This document shows, piece by piece, positions 17,460 through 26,166 of a stretch of 64,000 nt of DNA. Origin of the DNA: Hyphococcus sp. Lineage in GTDB: Bacteria; Pseudomonadota; Alphaproteobacteria; Caulobacterales; Parvularculaceae. Position numbers and translations under genes: made by a program. Under the pieces are notes generated by a model, which worked only from the letters and a program-made list of their open reading frames with translations, was not told where the DNA came from and did no database searches. The stretch spans positions 1 through 64,000 of the forward strand of contig JANQON010000010.1 of the NCBI GenBank assembly GCA_028289605.1. The letters run 5' to 3'. How positions within the stretch are numbered: the stretch's first letter is position 1; each line of letters starts with the position of its first letter.

Positions 17460-18620
17460 ATGAAACAGGATTTATCCCCGCAGATTGAGTGGATCGCCCG
17501 GCTCGTCGGCCACGACACGACGTCGTCGCGATCCAATCTCAATCTGATCGAAGATGTTGAAGCTTACCTCGCCGGCCTTGGCGTCGAGACATTCCGTGTG
17601 CAGAGCGATGACGGAGCGAAATCTAATCTCTATGCCCTCGTCGGACCGAAAGCGCCCGGCGGGGTTGTCCTTTCCGGGCATACCGACGTGGTCCCGATCG
17701 ACGGGCAGGACTGGAGCACCGACCCGTGGACGTTGACCGAACGCGACGGCAAGCTCTATGGGCGCGGCACCTGCGACATGAAGAGCTTTTCGGCCATCGG
17801 CCTGTCGCTGGTTCCGGAAATGCTCGCCGCGGGCCTCAAAAGGCCGTTGATCTTTGCGCTATCTTATGACGAGGAAATCGGCTGCCTCGGCGCGCCGCGC
17901 ATGATTTCGGAAATCGCCGACCGCGTGCCTTCGCCTTCCGCGGTCATTGTCGGCGAGCCCACGAACATGAACGTCATTGACGGCCACAAGGGCATCGCGT
18001 CTTTCCGCGTGACGGTGACGGGCTACACCACCCATTCCAGCCAGACCGACCGCGGCGTCTCCGCCGTTGAGGCGGCGGCGAAACTGATTTCCAAGGTCGC
18101 CGACATGCGCGCCGCGCGCGCCCGGGACGCAGATCCGGAAAGCCCTTTTACGCCGCCTTACACGACCATGACCGTCAATGTCGTTCGCGGCGGCACACAG
18201 CTGAACATCATGGCCGGCGAGGCGACCTTTGATTGGGACCTGCGGGCGCTTCCTGGAGACTCCGTTGTCGACATCGCAGAGGAGTTTCATGATTTCGCCA
18301 AGGGCGTCGAAACCGAAATGCGTCTAAAGTCTCCCGATTGCCGGATCGACATTGAACAGATTACGGCCGCGCCGGCCCTGGCGCCGCGGGATGACAACCC
18401 CGCCGCTGATCTCGCCAAGTCCATTACCGGACGCAATGCGACCGGCGTTGTGTCCTACGCCGCCGAAGCCGGCCAGTTTCAGGAGGCGGGGTTTTCCACG
18501 GTCATCTGCGGGCCGGGCTCGATCGATCAGGCCCACCAGGCCGACGAGTTCATCACCCTTGAACAGGTTCGTCTCGGGACAGAATTTTTGCGGCGCCTGA
18601 TCGCGCGACTGGCGGCGTAG
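17460..18620 (+). CDS. argE: Acetylornithine deacetylase (M20 peptidase family)
   Basis: 386-residue zinc hydrolase of the ArgE/DapE group, releasing ornithine from N-acetylornithine in arginine synthesis. Metal and catalytic motifs are SGHTDVVP, GRGTCDMK (bridging Asp), YDEEIGCLG (general base and ligand Glu), VGEPT, and the C-terminal His in QAHQADEF. GITH-type dimerisation-domain sequence (GYTTHSS) is also present. The start is the ATG at 17460; a TTG two codons earlier is possible. It is a single gene divergent from the DAO-like gene. Confidence 0.88.
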   Translation: MKQDLSPQIEWIARLVGHDTTSSRSNLNLIEDVEAYLAGLGVETFRVQSDDGAKSNLYALVGPKAPGGVVLSGHTDVVPIDGQDWSTDPWTLTERDGKLYGRGTCDMKSFSAIGLSLVPEMLAAGLKRPLIFALSYDEEIGCLGAPRMISEIADRVPSPSAVIVGEPTNMNVIDGHKGIASFRVTVTGYTTHSSQTDRGVSAVEAAAKLISKVADMRAARARDADPESPFTPPYTTMTVNVVRGGTQLNIMAGEATFDWDLRALPGDSVVDIAEEFHDFAKGVETEMRLKSPDCRIDIEQITAAPALAPRDDNPAADLAKSITGRNATGVVSYAAEAGQFQEAGFSTVICGPGSIDQAHQADEFITLEQVRLGTEFLRRLIARLAA

Positions 18621-18824
18621 TTTTTCGTGCGACGGTAACAAAGATTACCGGGGACTGAATAATCCGCAGTCAAACGGTTAAATCGGCGCTGACGTAAAAG
18701 AACCCGTAACAGGGGTAAACGTTCTCTTCACAACATTGCAATTGCGGCTCTTTACGCGGTCTTTACTCGCCCTTGTCATGGTGCGGCTCTCATCAGCCAA
18801 GTTGCGTGGACGGGGCATACAGTC

Positions 18825-20174
18825 GTGAAAAAAGTTACCCATTGCCGGGCTTGCGGATCGAAATCGTTAACGCCGGCGATCGAGATGGAAACAGCGCGGG
18901 TTCCGGGCATCCTGAAAAGCCGCTCGAAAACCGCCGATTATCTGTTGTGCGATCCGTCGCGCCACGCACGGGCCTGCGGCCTGTTGCAGGCGGCGACGCA
19001 GGAAGCCGGACCGACGCCCACCGCCTCCGCGCGCCATGCGTCGAACCGCGAACACTTGCGCGCGCTGGCGACGGAGTCACTGGAACTGCTGTCGGGCCGC
19101 GATTGTTCGGCGCTCGATATCGGCTGCAATGACGGTTCGCTCCTGTCCTATTATCCGCGATGGGTTGAGCGCTTCGGCGTCGATCCTTCGGCGCATGTCG
19201 ATGAAGTCGGCAAATGGGCCTGGTCGGCGAAGGCGGCGTTTCCCTGCGATGAACTTGATGCGGCGTTCGGCGAAAAAAAATTCGACATCATCACCGCCGC
19301 CTCGGTTTTTGAACATATCGACGATCCGCGGCGGTTCCTGAACGCGGTGAAATCGCGCCTGACAGACGACGGCGTTTTTGCGATGGAAACGCTTTACGCG
19401 CCGATGGTGCTGACCCGGAACGCCATTGACGTGTTCCAGGCCGGGGTCGCCGCGGTGTATTCTCTCTCGGTGCTGGAATGGCTGGTGCGATCGGAAGGCA
19501 TGAAAGTCGTGAAAGGATCGCTGACGGCGAAAGAGGGCGGTTCCATCCGTCTCTTCATCACGCACAAGGAAAACACCGAGTTTGATTTCGATCCGTGGAG
19601 CGAGCGGCTGGCGCGCCTCTGGGACGAAGAAAACGCGCTCGCCATGCGCGCGCTGCAGCCCTACCAGTCTTTTGAACGGCGGGCGGGCGATATCCGCCAT
19701 GCGCTCGCGGCCATGTTCGACGACATCGCCGAACGCGGAGAAAGCGTCCACCTTCTCGGCGCCGATGCGCAATCAGAAGCGCTGCTCGCCTTTATGGGGG
19801 CGGCGGCGAAGACCGTCACGGCCATTGTCGACACCCACGCGGCGCGCGAGATCGATACGTTCGGCGCAAGCGGGCTGCCCGTGATTTCCGATACGGACTC
19901 CCGTGCGGCGGAGCCCGACTATGTGATCGCGCCGGCCCGCTACAAGCGGGAAATGCTGGAGCGCTGGCGCGAGCCGATCATGCTTGGCGCGAAGATGATT
20001 TTCGTCACGCCCGAGCCCCATGTCGTGACTGCAGGCAACTACGCCGGAGAGTTCGGCAAAACCATCGCCGCCGGCGACACTGCGGGCGGATCGGAAACGC
20101 TGCGGTCAATCCTCGCAGCGGCGGGAACCCCGCGCGTTATCGCCGAAAACAAAGACGCGGCGAAGACGGCGTAG
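18825..20174 (+). CDS. SAM-dependent methyltransferase of the sugar C-methyltransferase type
   Basis: 449-residue three-part protein. The N-terminus has a short zinc-binding C-x2-C pair (CRACGS) and further Cys residues. A class I methyltransferase core follows (ALDIGCNDGSLL, then ASVFEHIDDPRRFL). The C-terminal Rossmann-like domain (VHLLGADAQSEALL) matches the C-methyltransferase C-terminal family. TDP-sugar C-3 methyltransferases share this architecture, so it may modify a nucleotide sugar for polysaccharide; that is inference. It starts with GTG. Galactose-epimerase-like and VanZ genes lie a few kb downstream. Confidence 0.75.
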   Translation: MKKVTHCRACGSKSLTPAIEMETARVPGILKSRSKTADYLLCDPSRHARACGLLQAATQEAGPTPTASARHASNREHLRALATESLELLSGRDCSALDIGCNDGSLLSYYPRWVERFGVDPSAHVDEVGKWAWSAKAAFPCDELDAAFGEKKFDIITAASVFEHIDDPRRFLNAVKSRLTDDGVFAMETLYAPMVLTRNAIDVFQAGVAAVYSLSVLEWLVRSEGMKVVKGSLTAKEGGSIRLFITHKENTEFDFDPWSERLARLWDEENALAMRALQPYQSFERRAGDIRHALAAMFDDIAERGESVHLLGADAQSEALLAFMGAAAKTVTAIVDTHAAREIDTFGASGLPVISDTDSRAAEPDYVIAPARYKREMLERWREPIMLGAKMIFVTPEPHVVTAGNYAGEFGKTIAAGDTAGGSETLRSILAAAGTPRVIAENKDAAKTA

Positions 20175-20210
20175 GGTCGGCGCCTGACTATTGGCTTTTT
20201 TGTTGTCTTC

Positions 20211-20247
20211 CGCTCATCCCCGCGCTCATGCGCGCGGGGATGAGCGG
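20211..20247. repeat. Short REP-like palindrome
   Basis: GCTCATCCCCGCGC / GCGCGCGGGGATGAGC hairpin 37 bp after the methyltransferase stop. It could serve as its transcript end. Confidence 0.65.
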
Positions 20248-20260
20248 ACTTCTTCTTAGT

Positions 20261-20450
20261 ATCGGTTCAATGAACAAAGTTGTTCGTTGAACCGATAACC
20301 AGCAGTCTTCGAAATCGTCACACGCCGTCAAGGGTCGCATACGCGACCGCTGCGCGGCTTCCGCCCTTGACGGCGTGTGACGATTTTGGAACGCGGCGGC
20401 GACACCCGAACGAGAGGCAATGAGATCCCGACTTTCGTCGGGATGAGCGG
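20261..20450. repeat. 190-bp dispersed repeat, copy 2
   Basis: Second copy of the element at 9056-9245, same orientation, same length, 7 substitutions and no gaps. The two hairpins are preserved; the first has one mismatch (GTTCG for GTTCA). It lies between convergent genes. Confidence 0.85.
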
Positions 20451-20483
20451 GTTTTCGCCACCCGACACAAACCGCCGCCTTCC

Positions 20484-21284
20484 TCAAAACCCGAACGTCA
20501 GACTGGAAAACACCGTTCTGTAATCCGCGTTGTCGTCATCGACGGGCTCTCCCCACACCGCATGGATTTTCCAGGCGCCGCGTTTGGGAATCGAAAATCG
20601 GACGACGCCCTGTTTGTCGCTGACGGCGGTCTGTTCGGGAATCACGGCCAGGGACAAACTCTCCGCGCTGACGGATACGCCCGCCGCCGGCTCGCCCTTG
20701 TAATAGACCGCGACCGGAAACACGGCCCCCTCGTCAAGCGCGTACGGGTTGGTCATCGGCACGAGCTCCAGCCTTTGTCCCAGTCGTTTCGACACGTCGG
20801 TCGCCGCATCGCCAACCTGAAACAGCGCCTTGGCGTTTCGCGCGTAAACCTCGCGCCCCGGCGCCTCGCGCGACGACGCGCTCGTTCGGTGCGCCGCGAT
20901 CAGGGCAAGGCCTTCTTCAGCGACATAGGCGTCGAATTGTTCAGCCGGCAATTCGATGAAAGCCTCGTCGGTATCGAGACGCAGTATGTTCGTTCCGCCG
21001 TGCAGGTCGGCGAGGGTGAAATTCGCCTGTTTCCCTTCACGGCGTTCGCGGGCGGCGACCAGCGCGTCGCGGACAGCGCCGTCTACGACAACGCTGGCGC
21101 GAACAATGCGCTCGGGGTCGGCGCCCCACGGCGTTTGCTCTTTCCCGTGGCCGACTCGCAGCGACAGCGCAACTGTCGCCGGCGCGTCGGCGTGTGAGAA
21201 GTCGCCGGCGCCGATCCAGAAATCATGGGCTGCGGCGGGGACGGCGGCGATCGCGGCGATGGCGGCGAAAAGAACGTGTCGCAT
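20484..21284 (-). CDS. Periplasmic DUF4198-type protein
   Basis: 266-residue exported protein. The Sec signal peptide (MRHVLFAAIAAIAAVPAAA) is cleaved before HDFWIGAG, the hallmark start of DUF4198 proteins, which are linked with metal (nickel/cobalt) uptake or TonB-related loci. The C-terminal half contains a Big/Cna-B-like beta region (VFPVAVYYKGEPAAGV, then VRFSIPKRGAWKIHAVWG). No transporter gene is adjacent, so the metal link rests on family knowledge alone. An ATG without strong ribosome site begins the gene. Confidence 0.8.
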   Translation of the reverse strand: MRHVLFAAIAAIAAVPAAAHDFWIGAGDFSHADAPATVALSLRVGHGKEQTPWGADPERIVRASVVVDGAVRDALVAARERREGKQANFTLADLHGGTNILRLDTDEAFIELPAEQFDAYVAEEGLALIAAHRTSASSREAPGREVYARNAKALFQVGDAATDVSKRLGQRLELVPMTNPYALDEGAVFPVAVYYKGEPAAGVSVSAESLSLAVIPEQTAVSDKQGVVRFSIPKRGAWKIHAVWGEPVDDDNADYRTVFSSLTFGF

Positions 21285-21375
21285 AAGTGGCTCCCAGGCG
21301 TTTGCCGTCAGTTACGCTGGAAACGTCCGTGCGGTTGCGCAAGGCGCGATGAATTCGACAATCATCAGCGCGGCG

Positions 21376-22119
21376 CTATGTGGAGATGAACCGCCGCTTA
21401 CCGCCCTCGATGGCGACTGCCGTCAATACGCCGGACCAGCACGCGCCGGTGTCAACGCCGATGCGCCAGCCCGCGTCAACGGGTTTTCTCGTCGGGTGAT
21501 GGCCGTGAACAATCGTCAGGTCGGGGCGCTCATCAGGATTGGCGTCGTGAAACCGTCCCCGGATCCATAGCAGATCCTCCTCCTCCTGATCATCAATAGC
21601 GACGCCCGGGCGTACGCCGGCGTGAACGAACAAATAGTCGCCCTCGCGGTGAGTCAGCGTGAGCGATCCGAGAAAATCATGATGGGCTTGCGGCATCGCC
21701 GCGGCGAGATCCGTCGACAGGTCTTCGCCCATGCGCGACAGGGCGCCGGAAACGCCATAGCTGCGCAGCGTTTCATCGCCGCCCCATTCCAGCCATTCCA
21801 ACATCTCGTCCGGATCCTGCAGAAAGTCGAGCATCACCGCCTCATGATTGCCTTTCAGAAAGACAAAGTGCGGATGGTCCCGCTTCATTGCGCACATGCG
21901 GTCGAGCACGCCCCGGGAATCGGGCCCGCGATCCACATAGTCGCCCAGGAAAATGACATGCGCGGCATCGAGACCGCCGGCGTCCGTCTCGATTTTGGCC
22001 ATCAGCGTGTCGAGCGGGGCCGCCGCGCCGTGGATGTCCCCAACGGCGTAGAGCTTTTTCCCCGCCGGTGCGACAGCGCCCCTGCTTTTCGCGCTTTTGC
22101 CTCTGGCGAACAGTTTCAT
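21376..22119 (-). CDS. PPP-type serine/threonine protein phosphatase / metallophosphoesterase
   Basis: 247-residue two-metal phosphatase. Signature blocks are GDIHG (residue ~29), GDYVDRGPDS, GNHE, the His in LTHREGDYLFVHAG, and TIVHGHHPT. This matches bacterial PrpA/PphA-like protein phosphatases; related enzymes cleave bis(5'-nucleosyl) tetraphosphate, so the substrate is not certain. It is soluble. Monocistronic; the divergent galE-like gene begins 130 bp away. Confidence 0.88.
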   Translation of the reverse strand: MKLFARGKSAKSRGAVAPAGKKLYAVGDIHGAAAPLDTLMAKIETDAGGLDAAHVIFLGDYVDRGPDSRGVLDRMCAMKRDHPHFVFLKGNHEAVMLDFLQDPDEMLEWLEWGGDETLRSYGVSGALSRMGEDLSTDLAAAMPQAHHDFLGSLTLTHREGDYLFVHAGVRPGVAIDDQEEEDLLWIRGRFHDANPDERPDLTIVHGHHPTRKPVDAGWRIGVDTGACWSGVLTAVAIEGGKRRFIST

Positions 22120-22250
22120 CGGCGATTTCTCACGATTCTGATCTGGCCCCGCCTTGCAGCGGATTCAAGCATGCGTCACATTCCCCGTGCTATACGGCGT
22201 GAGGGTGATTCGCGCTCCAGCATAGCGAATAAGGGCAGGAGATAGCGTTA

Positions 22251-23240
22251 ATGAGCGTCCTGGTGACCGGCGGAGCAGGATATATCGGCTCGCATATGCT
22301 GATGGCCTTGCTGGACGCCGGCGAAAAAGCGGTCGCTCTCGACAATCTCTCCACCGGCGTGCGCGCCCTTGTGCCGGATGGGGCGACCTTTTTCGAAGGA
22401 GACGCCGGGGATCAGGACATGCTGGCGCGGATCTTTAAGGATCACGAGATTACCGACGTCATTCATTTCGCCGGATCGACCCTGGTGCCGGAATCAATCC
22501 GTCATCCGCTCGCTTACTACGCCAACAATACCGCCAACACGCTGATGCTGTTATGCGCCTGCGTCGAGGCGAAAGTCTCCCGGTTTATCTTCTCATCGAC
22601 GGCGTCCGTGTACGGCACGCCGGACCGGGTGCCGATCTCCGAACAGGCGCCGATCGTTTCCATCACGCCTTATGGCGCATCGATGGCGATGAGCGAGCGT
22701 ATTTTGCAGGACGCCGCCGAAGCGCACGGCCTGTCTTATGTGACATTGCGCTATTTCAATGTCGCCGGCGCCGACCCGGAAGGGCGCGCCGGGCAGGTCG
22801 GCAAGCCGACTCACCTCGTCAAGGTTGCGGCCCAGATCGCGGTGGGGGCCCGCGAAGAAAAGCTTCAGATCTTCGGCAACGACTATCCGACCCCGGACGG
22901 CACCGCGATCCGGGACTATGTCCATGTTTCAGATCTCGCCCAGGCGCATTTGCACGCGCTTCAGTATTTGCGCGGCGGCGGCGCGTCGACGACCCTGAAT
23001 GTCGGTTACGGCCGGGGCTATTCCGTTTACGAAGTGATGGAAGCGTTCGAACGCGTCACGGGCGAGGCCCTGCCGAACGAGCCGGCGCCGCGGCGCGCCG
23101 GCGATCCCCCGCAGCTGATCGCCGATAACGCCGCCATCCGTACGCTCCTGGACTGGCGGCCGCGCTATGACGACCTCGATTTCATCGTCGAGACCGCGAT
23201 TGAGTGGGAGCGCGCCCTCGGCGCCAAAGAGCTGCAGTAG
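22251..23240 (+). CDS. galE: UDP-glucose 4-epimerase-like short-chain dehydrogenase
   Basis: 329-residue extended SDR. The NAD motif GGAGYIGSH is at the N-terminus, with DNLSTG, SSTASVYG (catalytic Ser) and the C-terminal NVGYGRGYSV, all typical of GalE. The active-site Y-x3-K reads YGASM, so Tyr141 is kept but Lys145 is Met. Loss of this Lys normally cripples epimerases, so function may be altered. GGAG precedes the ATG. The VanZ-like gene starts directly after the stop codon, so the two form an operon, probably for surface polysaccharide. Confidence 0.85.
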   Translation: MSVLVTGGAGYIGSHMLMALLDAGEKAVALDNLSTGVRALVPDGATFFEGDAGDQDMLARIFKDHEITDVIHFAGSTLVPESIRHPLAYYANNTANTLMLLCACVEAKVSRFIFSSTASVYGTPDRVPISEQAPIVSITPYGASMAMSERILQDAAEAHGLSYVTLRYFNVAGADPEGRAGQVGKPTHLVKVAAQIAVGAREEKLQIFGNDYPTPDGTAIRDYVHVSDLAQAHLHALQYLRGGGASTTLNVGYGRGYSVYEVMEAFERVTGEALPNEPAPRRAGDPPQLIADNAAIRTLLDWRPRYDDLDFIVETAIEWERALGAKELQ

Positions 23241-23648
23241 ATGGACAATGCAAAGCTCTTGTTCCGGGGCGCGTTTGTCGTTCTGCTCGGGGTGACGACC
23301 TACGCTTCCGTCGGATCGCCGCCGTCGGACGACTCCTCAGGGGTCGAATTGGCGCGGATGCTTGCAGCGTTGATTTTTGGGGACCCGGACCAAGCCGACA
23401 AGATTGGCCATTTTGCGTTTTATGCAGCGCTGGGCGCACTGGCGCGGCTGGCGTCGTTCTTTCCGGGACGGTTCTGGGCGGCGCCGGTCCTGCTCGCCGC
23501 TTACGGGGCGCTCCTGGAAATCGTGCAGTATTTTCTGTCAGGTCGGTCGGCTGACGTTATCGACGGTCTCGCCAACGCGTCTGGCGCTCTTACCGGCTTC
23601 GCCGGCGCTGCAGCGATCCTGGCGTTCGCGTCGAGGCGGCGAACTTAA
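23241..23648 (+). CDS. VanZ-like membrane protein
   Basis: 135-residue protein with four hydrophobic segments. The motif DKIGHFAFYAALG, followed by LLEIVQYFLSGRSADVIDGLANASGA, is characteristic of the VanZ-like family; VanZ itself gives teicoplanin resistance, but most members have unknown roles in the envelope. Its ATG follows the galE stop with no gap, showing translational coupling. A hairpin terminator follows. Confidence 0.85.
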   Translation: MDNAKLLFRGAFVVLLGVTTYASVGSPPSDDSSGVELARMLAALIFGDPDQADKIGHFAFYAALGALARLASFFPGRFWAAPVLLAAYGALLEIVQYFLSGRSADVIDGLANASGALTGFAGAAAILAFASRRRT

Positions 23649-23652
23649 AACA

Positions 23653-23697
23653 GCCGGCGCGAGGCGCATGGGGGAGTTGCCCGCGCGCCGGCCTTTT
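23653..23697 (+). terminator. Probable terminator after galE-VanZ operon
   Basis: GCCGGCGCG / CGCGCCGGC stem with a 22-base loop and a short run of four T. It lies 4 bp after the VanZ stop codon. Confidence 0.6.
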
Positions 23698-23709
23698 CAC
23701 CGTCATTCG

Positions 23710-23799
23710 TCACGCCAACGAGGCGTAGGTGTAAACAGCCGGCGCCACTGCGGCGGCGAGAACGACAGCGATCGTCAGCATTGAAACAAATTTAGCCAT
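23710..23799 (-). CDS. Very small hydrophobic peptide (29 aa)
   Basis: A 29-codon frame on the minus strand: MAKFVSMLTIAVV, then an Ala/Val run and a VYTYASLA end, forming a single membrane helix or a secretion-signal-like peptide. A strong GGAGAG ribosome site sits 5 bases before the ATG. It lies alone between the convergent VanZ gene and the divergent TerC gene. Function unknown. The strong ribosome site and clean hydrophobic composition argue for real translation. Confidence 0.55.
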   Translation of the reverse strand: MAKFVSMLTIAVVLAAAVAPAVYTYASLA

Positions 23800-24017
23800 G
23801 GGGTCTCTCCTTTTTCTTATGCGGGCGAGATAGTCCCGGACGCGCTGCGAGGAAAGGGGGTCGGCGCGCCGTTCGCCGCATGGAAAATGCGGTCCGGCGC
23901 ATTGGCGATTTTAACCTTTCGGCCCGGCGCGCCGGCAAAACGCTTTGTCGACGACGTTGATCTCGGCGAGCGAACATGGCCCAGTAGCGCCCGCTCTGAA
24001 GGGAAGGATGGACGCTC

Positions 24018-24830
24018 ATGGAAAGCCTGCTCGCGCTCGACAACTGGTTCACGCTTTTGATGCTGATTTTGCTTCAGGCGGTGCTGGGATTTGACAATCT
24101 GCTCTATATTTCCATTGAGGCCGGCAAGACGCCGCCGGCGCGGCAGCGCTTTGTCCGGCGCATGGGGATTGGCCTCGCTATCCTTTTCCGCCTGGTCCTG
24201 ATGTTCGTTGTTCTGGGCCTGATCAACAGTTTGACCGAACCGCTTTTCGGTGTCGGATGGACCAATGTGTTCGAGGCGTCATTCACCTTTCACGCCATCG
24301 TGTCGATCTTCGGCGGCGGCTTCATCATGTACACGGCGGTCAAGGAGATTATGCACCTTCTTGCGGTGGACCATATCGAAGAGATCGGCGACACCCGGAA
24401 AAAGTCGGTGGCCAGCGCCATCATCCTGATCGTTTTCATGAACCTGATTTTCTCTTTCGACTCTCTGTTGTCGGCGATCGCGCTAACGCAGGTGGTCTGG
24501 GTTATCGCCGCCGCCATCATCATCAGCGGGGTGATGATGATCGTCCTGGCGGACCGGGTATCGGAATTCCTGAAAAAGAACCGCATGTTTGAAGTGATCG
24601 GGCTCTTTATCCTCTTCATCGTCGGCATCCTGCTGGTCTCCGAAGGCGGTCACCTGGCCCATATGGAGCTCTTCAACTACAAGGTCGAAGCGATGTCGAA
24701 GGCGAGCTTCTACTTCGTCATTTTCGTCATGGTGATCGTGTCGACGGTTCAGACCCGCTATCGCAACAAGCTGGAGGCCCTGCGCGCGCGCGAGCACGGG
24801 GAACACGCGGCGGCCCCGACGCCCGCCTGA
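24018..24830 (+). CDS. TerC-family integral membrane protein
   Basis: 270-residue protein with about seven transmembrane helices. The family motifs GFDNLLYI (N-terminal) and FSFDSLLSAIAL (central), each with a buried Asp, are the TerC signature. TerC proteins relate to tellurite resistance or to manganese export and loading of exported metalloproteins. AAGGA precedes the ATG. It is a single gene; the hairpin at 24852-24886 (CGACGGCG / CGCCGTCG) separates it from the convergent small membrane gene. Confidence 0.9.
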   Translation: MESLLALDNWFTLLMLILLQAVLGFDNLLYISIEAGKTPPARQRFVRRMGIGLAILFRLVLMFVVLGLINSLTEPLFGVGWTNVFEASFTFHAIVSIFGGGFIMYTAVKEIMHLLAVDHIEEIGDTRKKSVASAIILIVFMNLIFSFDSLLSAIALTQVVWVIAAAIIISGVMMIVLADRVSEFLKKNRMFEVIGLFILFIVGILLVSEGGHLAHMELFNYKVEAMSKASFYFVIFVMVIVSTVQTRYRNKLEALRAREHGEHAAAPTPA

Positions 24831-24906
24831 CGCCGGCCCGCAAGGGTCCATCGACGGCGCGCATCCATCGATGCGGGCCGCCGTCGCGCCGTGTTGTGTG
24901 AATACG

Positions 24907-25179
24907 CTATTCGAGAGGGCGGAAAACCAGAGTCAGGACAACGCCGACCACTCCTAAAACGCCCCACAGCGGAAGGCCCAGCACGGCGCCCAGCGCCTGG
25001 GCGACCCCGCCTGGCGAATTCTCGACGATCGCCGCGCCGTCAAGGCCAAAGAGGGTGAGAACGTCGGCCGTGGACCGCATGACCGGCGCGCCGGTTTCCA
25101 AGGACGTCACGGCGTCAGCCCCCAACAGCGCCACCGCCAACGCCACCAACACCCATGCGATAAATCGAAACGCCGCCAT
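24907..25179 (-). CDS. Small two-helix membrane protein
   Basis: 90-residue protein with hydrophobic segments at about residues 5-25 and 63-87 (LPLWGVLGVVGVVLTLVF), separated by a loop of about 40 residues (TSLETGAPVMRSTADVLTLF). It resembles short alphaproteobacterial membrane proteins of the same layout with no assigned role. Convergent with TerC. GAGGGGG lies just upstream of the ATG. Confidence 0.6.
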   Translation of the reverse strand: MAAFRFIAWVLVALAVALLGADAVTSLETGAPVMRSTADVLTLFGLDGAAIVENSPGGVAQALGAVLGLPLWGVLGVVGVVLTLVFRPLE

Positions 25180-25395
25180 GAACGCCCCCTCCTACTATGG
25201 TTAACAAAGCCCCACTCACCACAGAGTAGCCCTTGAGCGGGATTCGGGCAATGTCGGCTTGCGCCCCGCATTCGCGCCGCTATAACCGGCGCTTTCCCGC
25301 GAGGGACTACGCTCGGCGCCCAAGTCGAGCAGGCGGCGCCGAATGGTTAACGGCGGCCCTGCAGGAAACGCTGCGAAGGCGGCGAACAGCAAAGA

Positions 25396-25621
25396 GCCGC
25401 GAAAGCGGCAAAACGAAAGACCCGCGTGCGCCGAAGACGACGCGCGCAAGGACAGGCGGCCGAGTGGTCGAAGGCCGCCCCGCCGCGAAAGCGGCGAAAC
25501 GAAAGACCCGCGTGCGCCGAAGAGGACGCGCGCAAGGACAGGTGGCCGAGTGGTCGAAGGCCGCCCCGCCGCGAAAGCGGCGAAACGAAAGACCCGCGTG
25601 CGCCGAAGACGACGCGCGCAA
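25396..25621 (+). repeat. 86-bp tandem repeat carrying the 5' part of tRNA-Ser
   Basis: Two complete 86-bp units (25450-25535 and 25536-25621), with a partial unit at 25396-25449, run directly into the real tRNA-Ser at 25622. Each unit starts with the first 26 bases of the tRNA (acceptor strand and D-arm; GGACAGGTGG start) and continues with 60 bp that include the hairpin CGCCGCGAAAGCGGCG. The last 60 bp of each unit equal the tRNA's own 5' flank, so the array looks like duplication of leader plus tRNA 5' end. Long frames here are translations of the repeat. Confidence 0.85.
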
Positions 25622-25711
25622 GGACAGGTGGCCGAGTGGTCGAAGGCGCACGCCTGGAACGCGTGTAGGCGGGCAACCGTCTCGTGGGTTCGAATCCCAC
25701 CCTGTCCGCCA
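25622..25711 (+). tRNA. tRNA-Ser (anticodon GGA)
   Basis: 90-nt class II tRNA. The acceptor stem is GGACAGG / CCTGTCC, the D-arm begins TGGCCGAGTGGTCGAAGGC, the anticodon arm CACGC-CTGGAAC-GCGTG gives GGA, a long variable arm follows (GGCGGGCAACCGTC), then the T-arm GTGGG-TTCGAAT-CCCAC, discriminator G and an encoded CCA. It decodes UCC/UCU codons. Confidence 0.97.
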
Positions 25712-25899
25712 GCTGTTTTGTCGAAATCCTGAAGCTTGTCGTGTCGTCGAGAATCTTGATGGGAACTCATGTGGTTGCGCGCACCTGAGACGCACAATTT
25801 CGTCTCCGGGCGGGGGCTTTCTGCGCGCATTATGGCGCTTCTGGACCCGAAAGTCTCCGGCGGTCGCGAAGTGATTCAGTGTCGGCGCTGGAGACGATT

Positions 25900-26166
25900 T
25901 TAGGGGGTGACGGAAAAGCCAAGCAAGCGACGCTGCGAACTCCAGTCCGGAGACAGAGCCGTGTCGTTTAAGCGTCGCAGCGACAAAGACGCCGGCTGAC
26001 GCCCGTCAAGGATCGCATCGATGATATCGGGTGCAAGATAGGCGTATCGGAGCACTTTCCAGACATAGCGCTCTGACAGATTTTCACCCTGCGCCAACGC
26101 GGCGACTGATCGATGTTCGCCGTTCTCTAGAGCGACGCGCCATCGATAAGCGGTGACTAATGCCAA
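25900..26166 (-). pseudogene. Remnant of large serine recombinase C-terminal region
   Basis: 88 codons from a TTG, homologous by eye to the last 85 residues of the frame at 39200-39934: GENLSERYVWKVLRYAYLAP here against EKRFSERYVWKILRLAFLSP there, then AILDGRQP and LSPDWSSQRRLLGF. This helix-rich tail is typical of alphaproteobacterial serine recombinases. The catalytic N-terminus, zinc ribbon and a proper start are missing, and an in-frame stop lies 7 codons upstream. It is a decayed fragment of a mobile-element gene. Confidence 0.65.

Noticed and set aside
25396..25711. CRISPR array
   Set aside because: Units are directly adjacent with an 86-bp period, no unique spacers, and derive from a tRNA; no cas genes nearby.
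25216..25874. Several overlapping frames of 80-213 codons on both strands
   Set aside because: They translate the 86-bp tandem repeat and the tRNA-Ser gene; the repeated [13 protein letters not shown] peptide is a known artefact of tRNA-Ser sequence.
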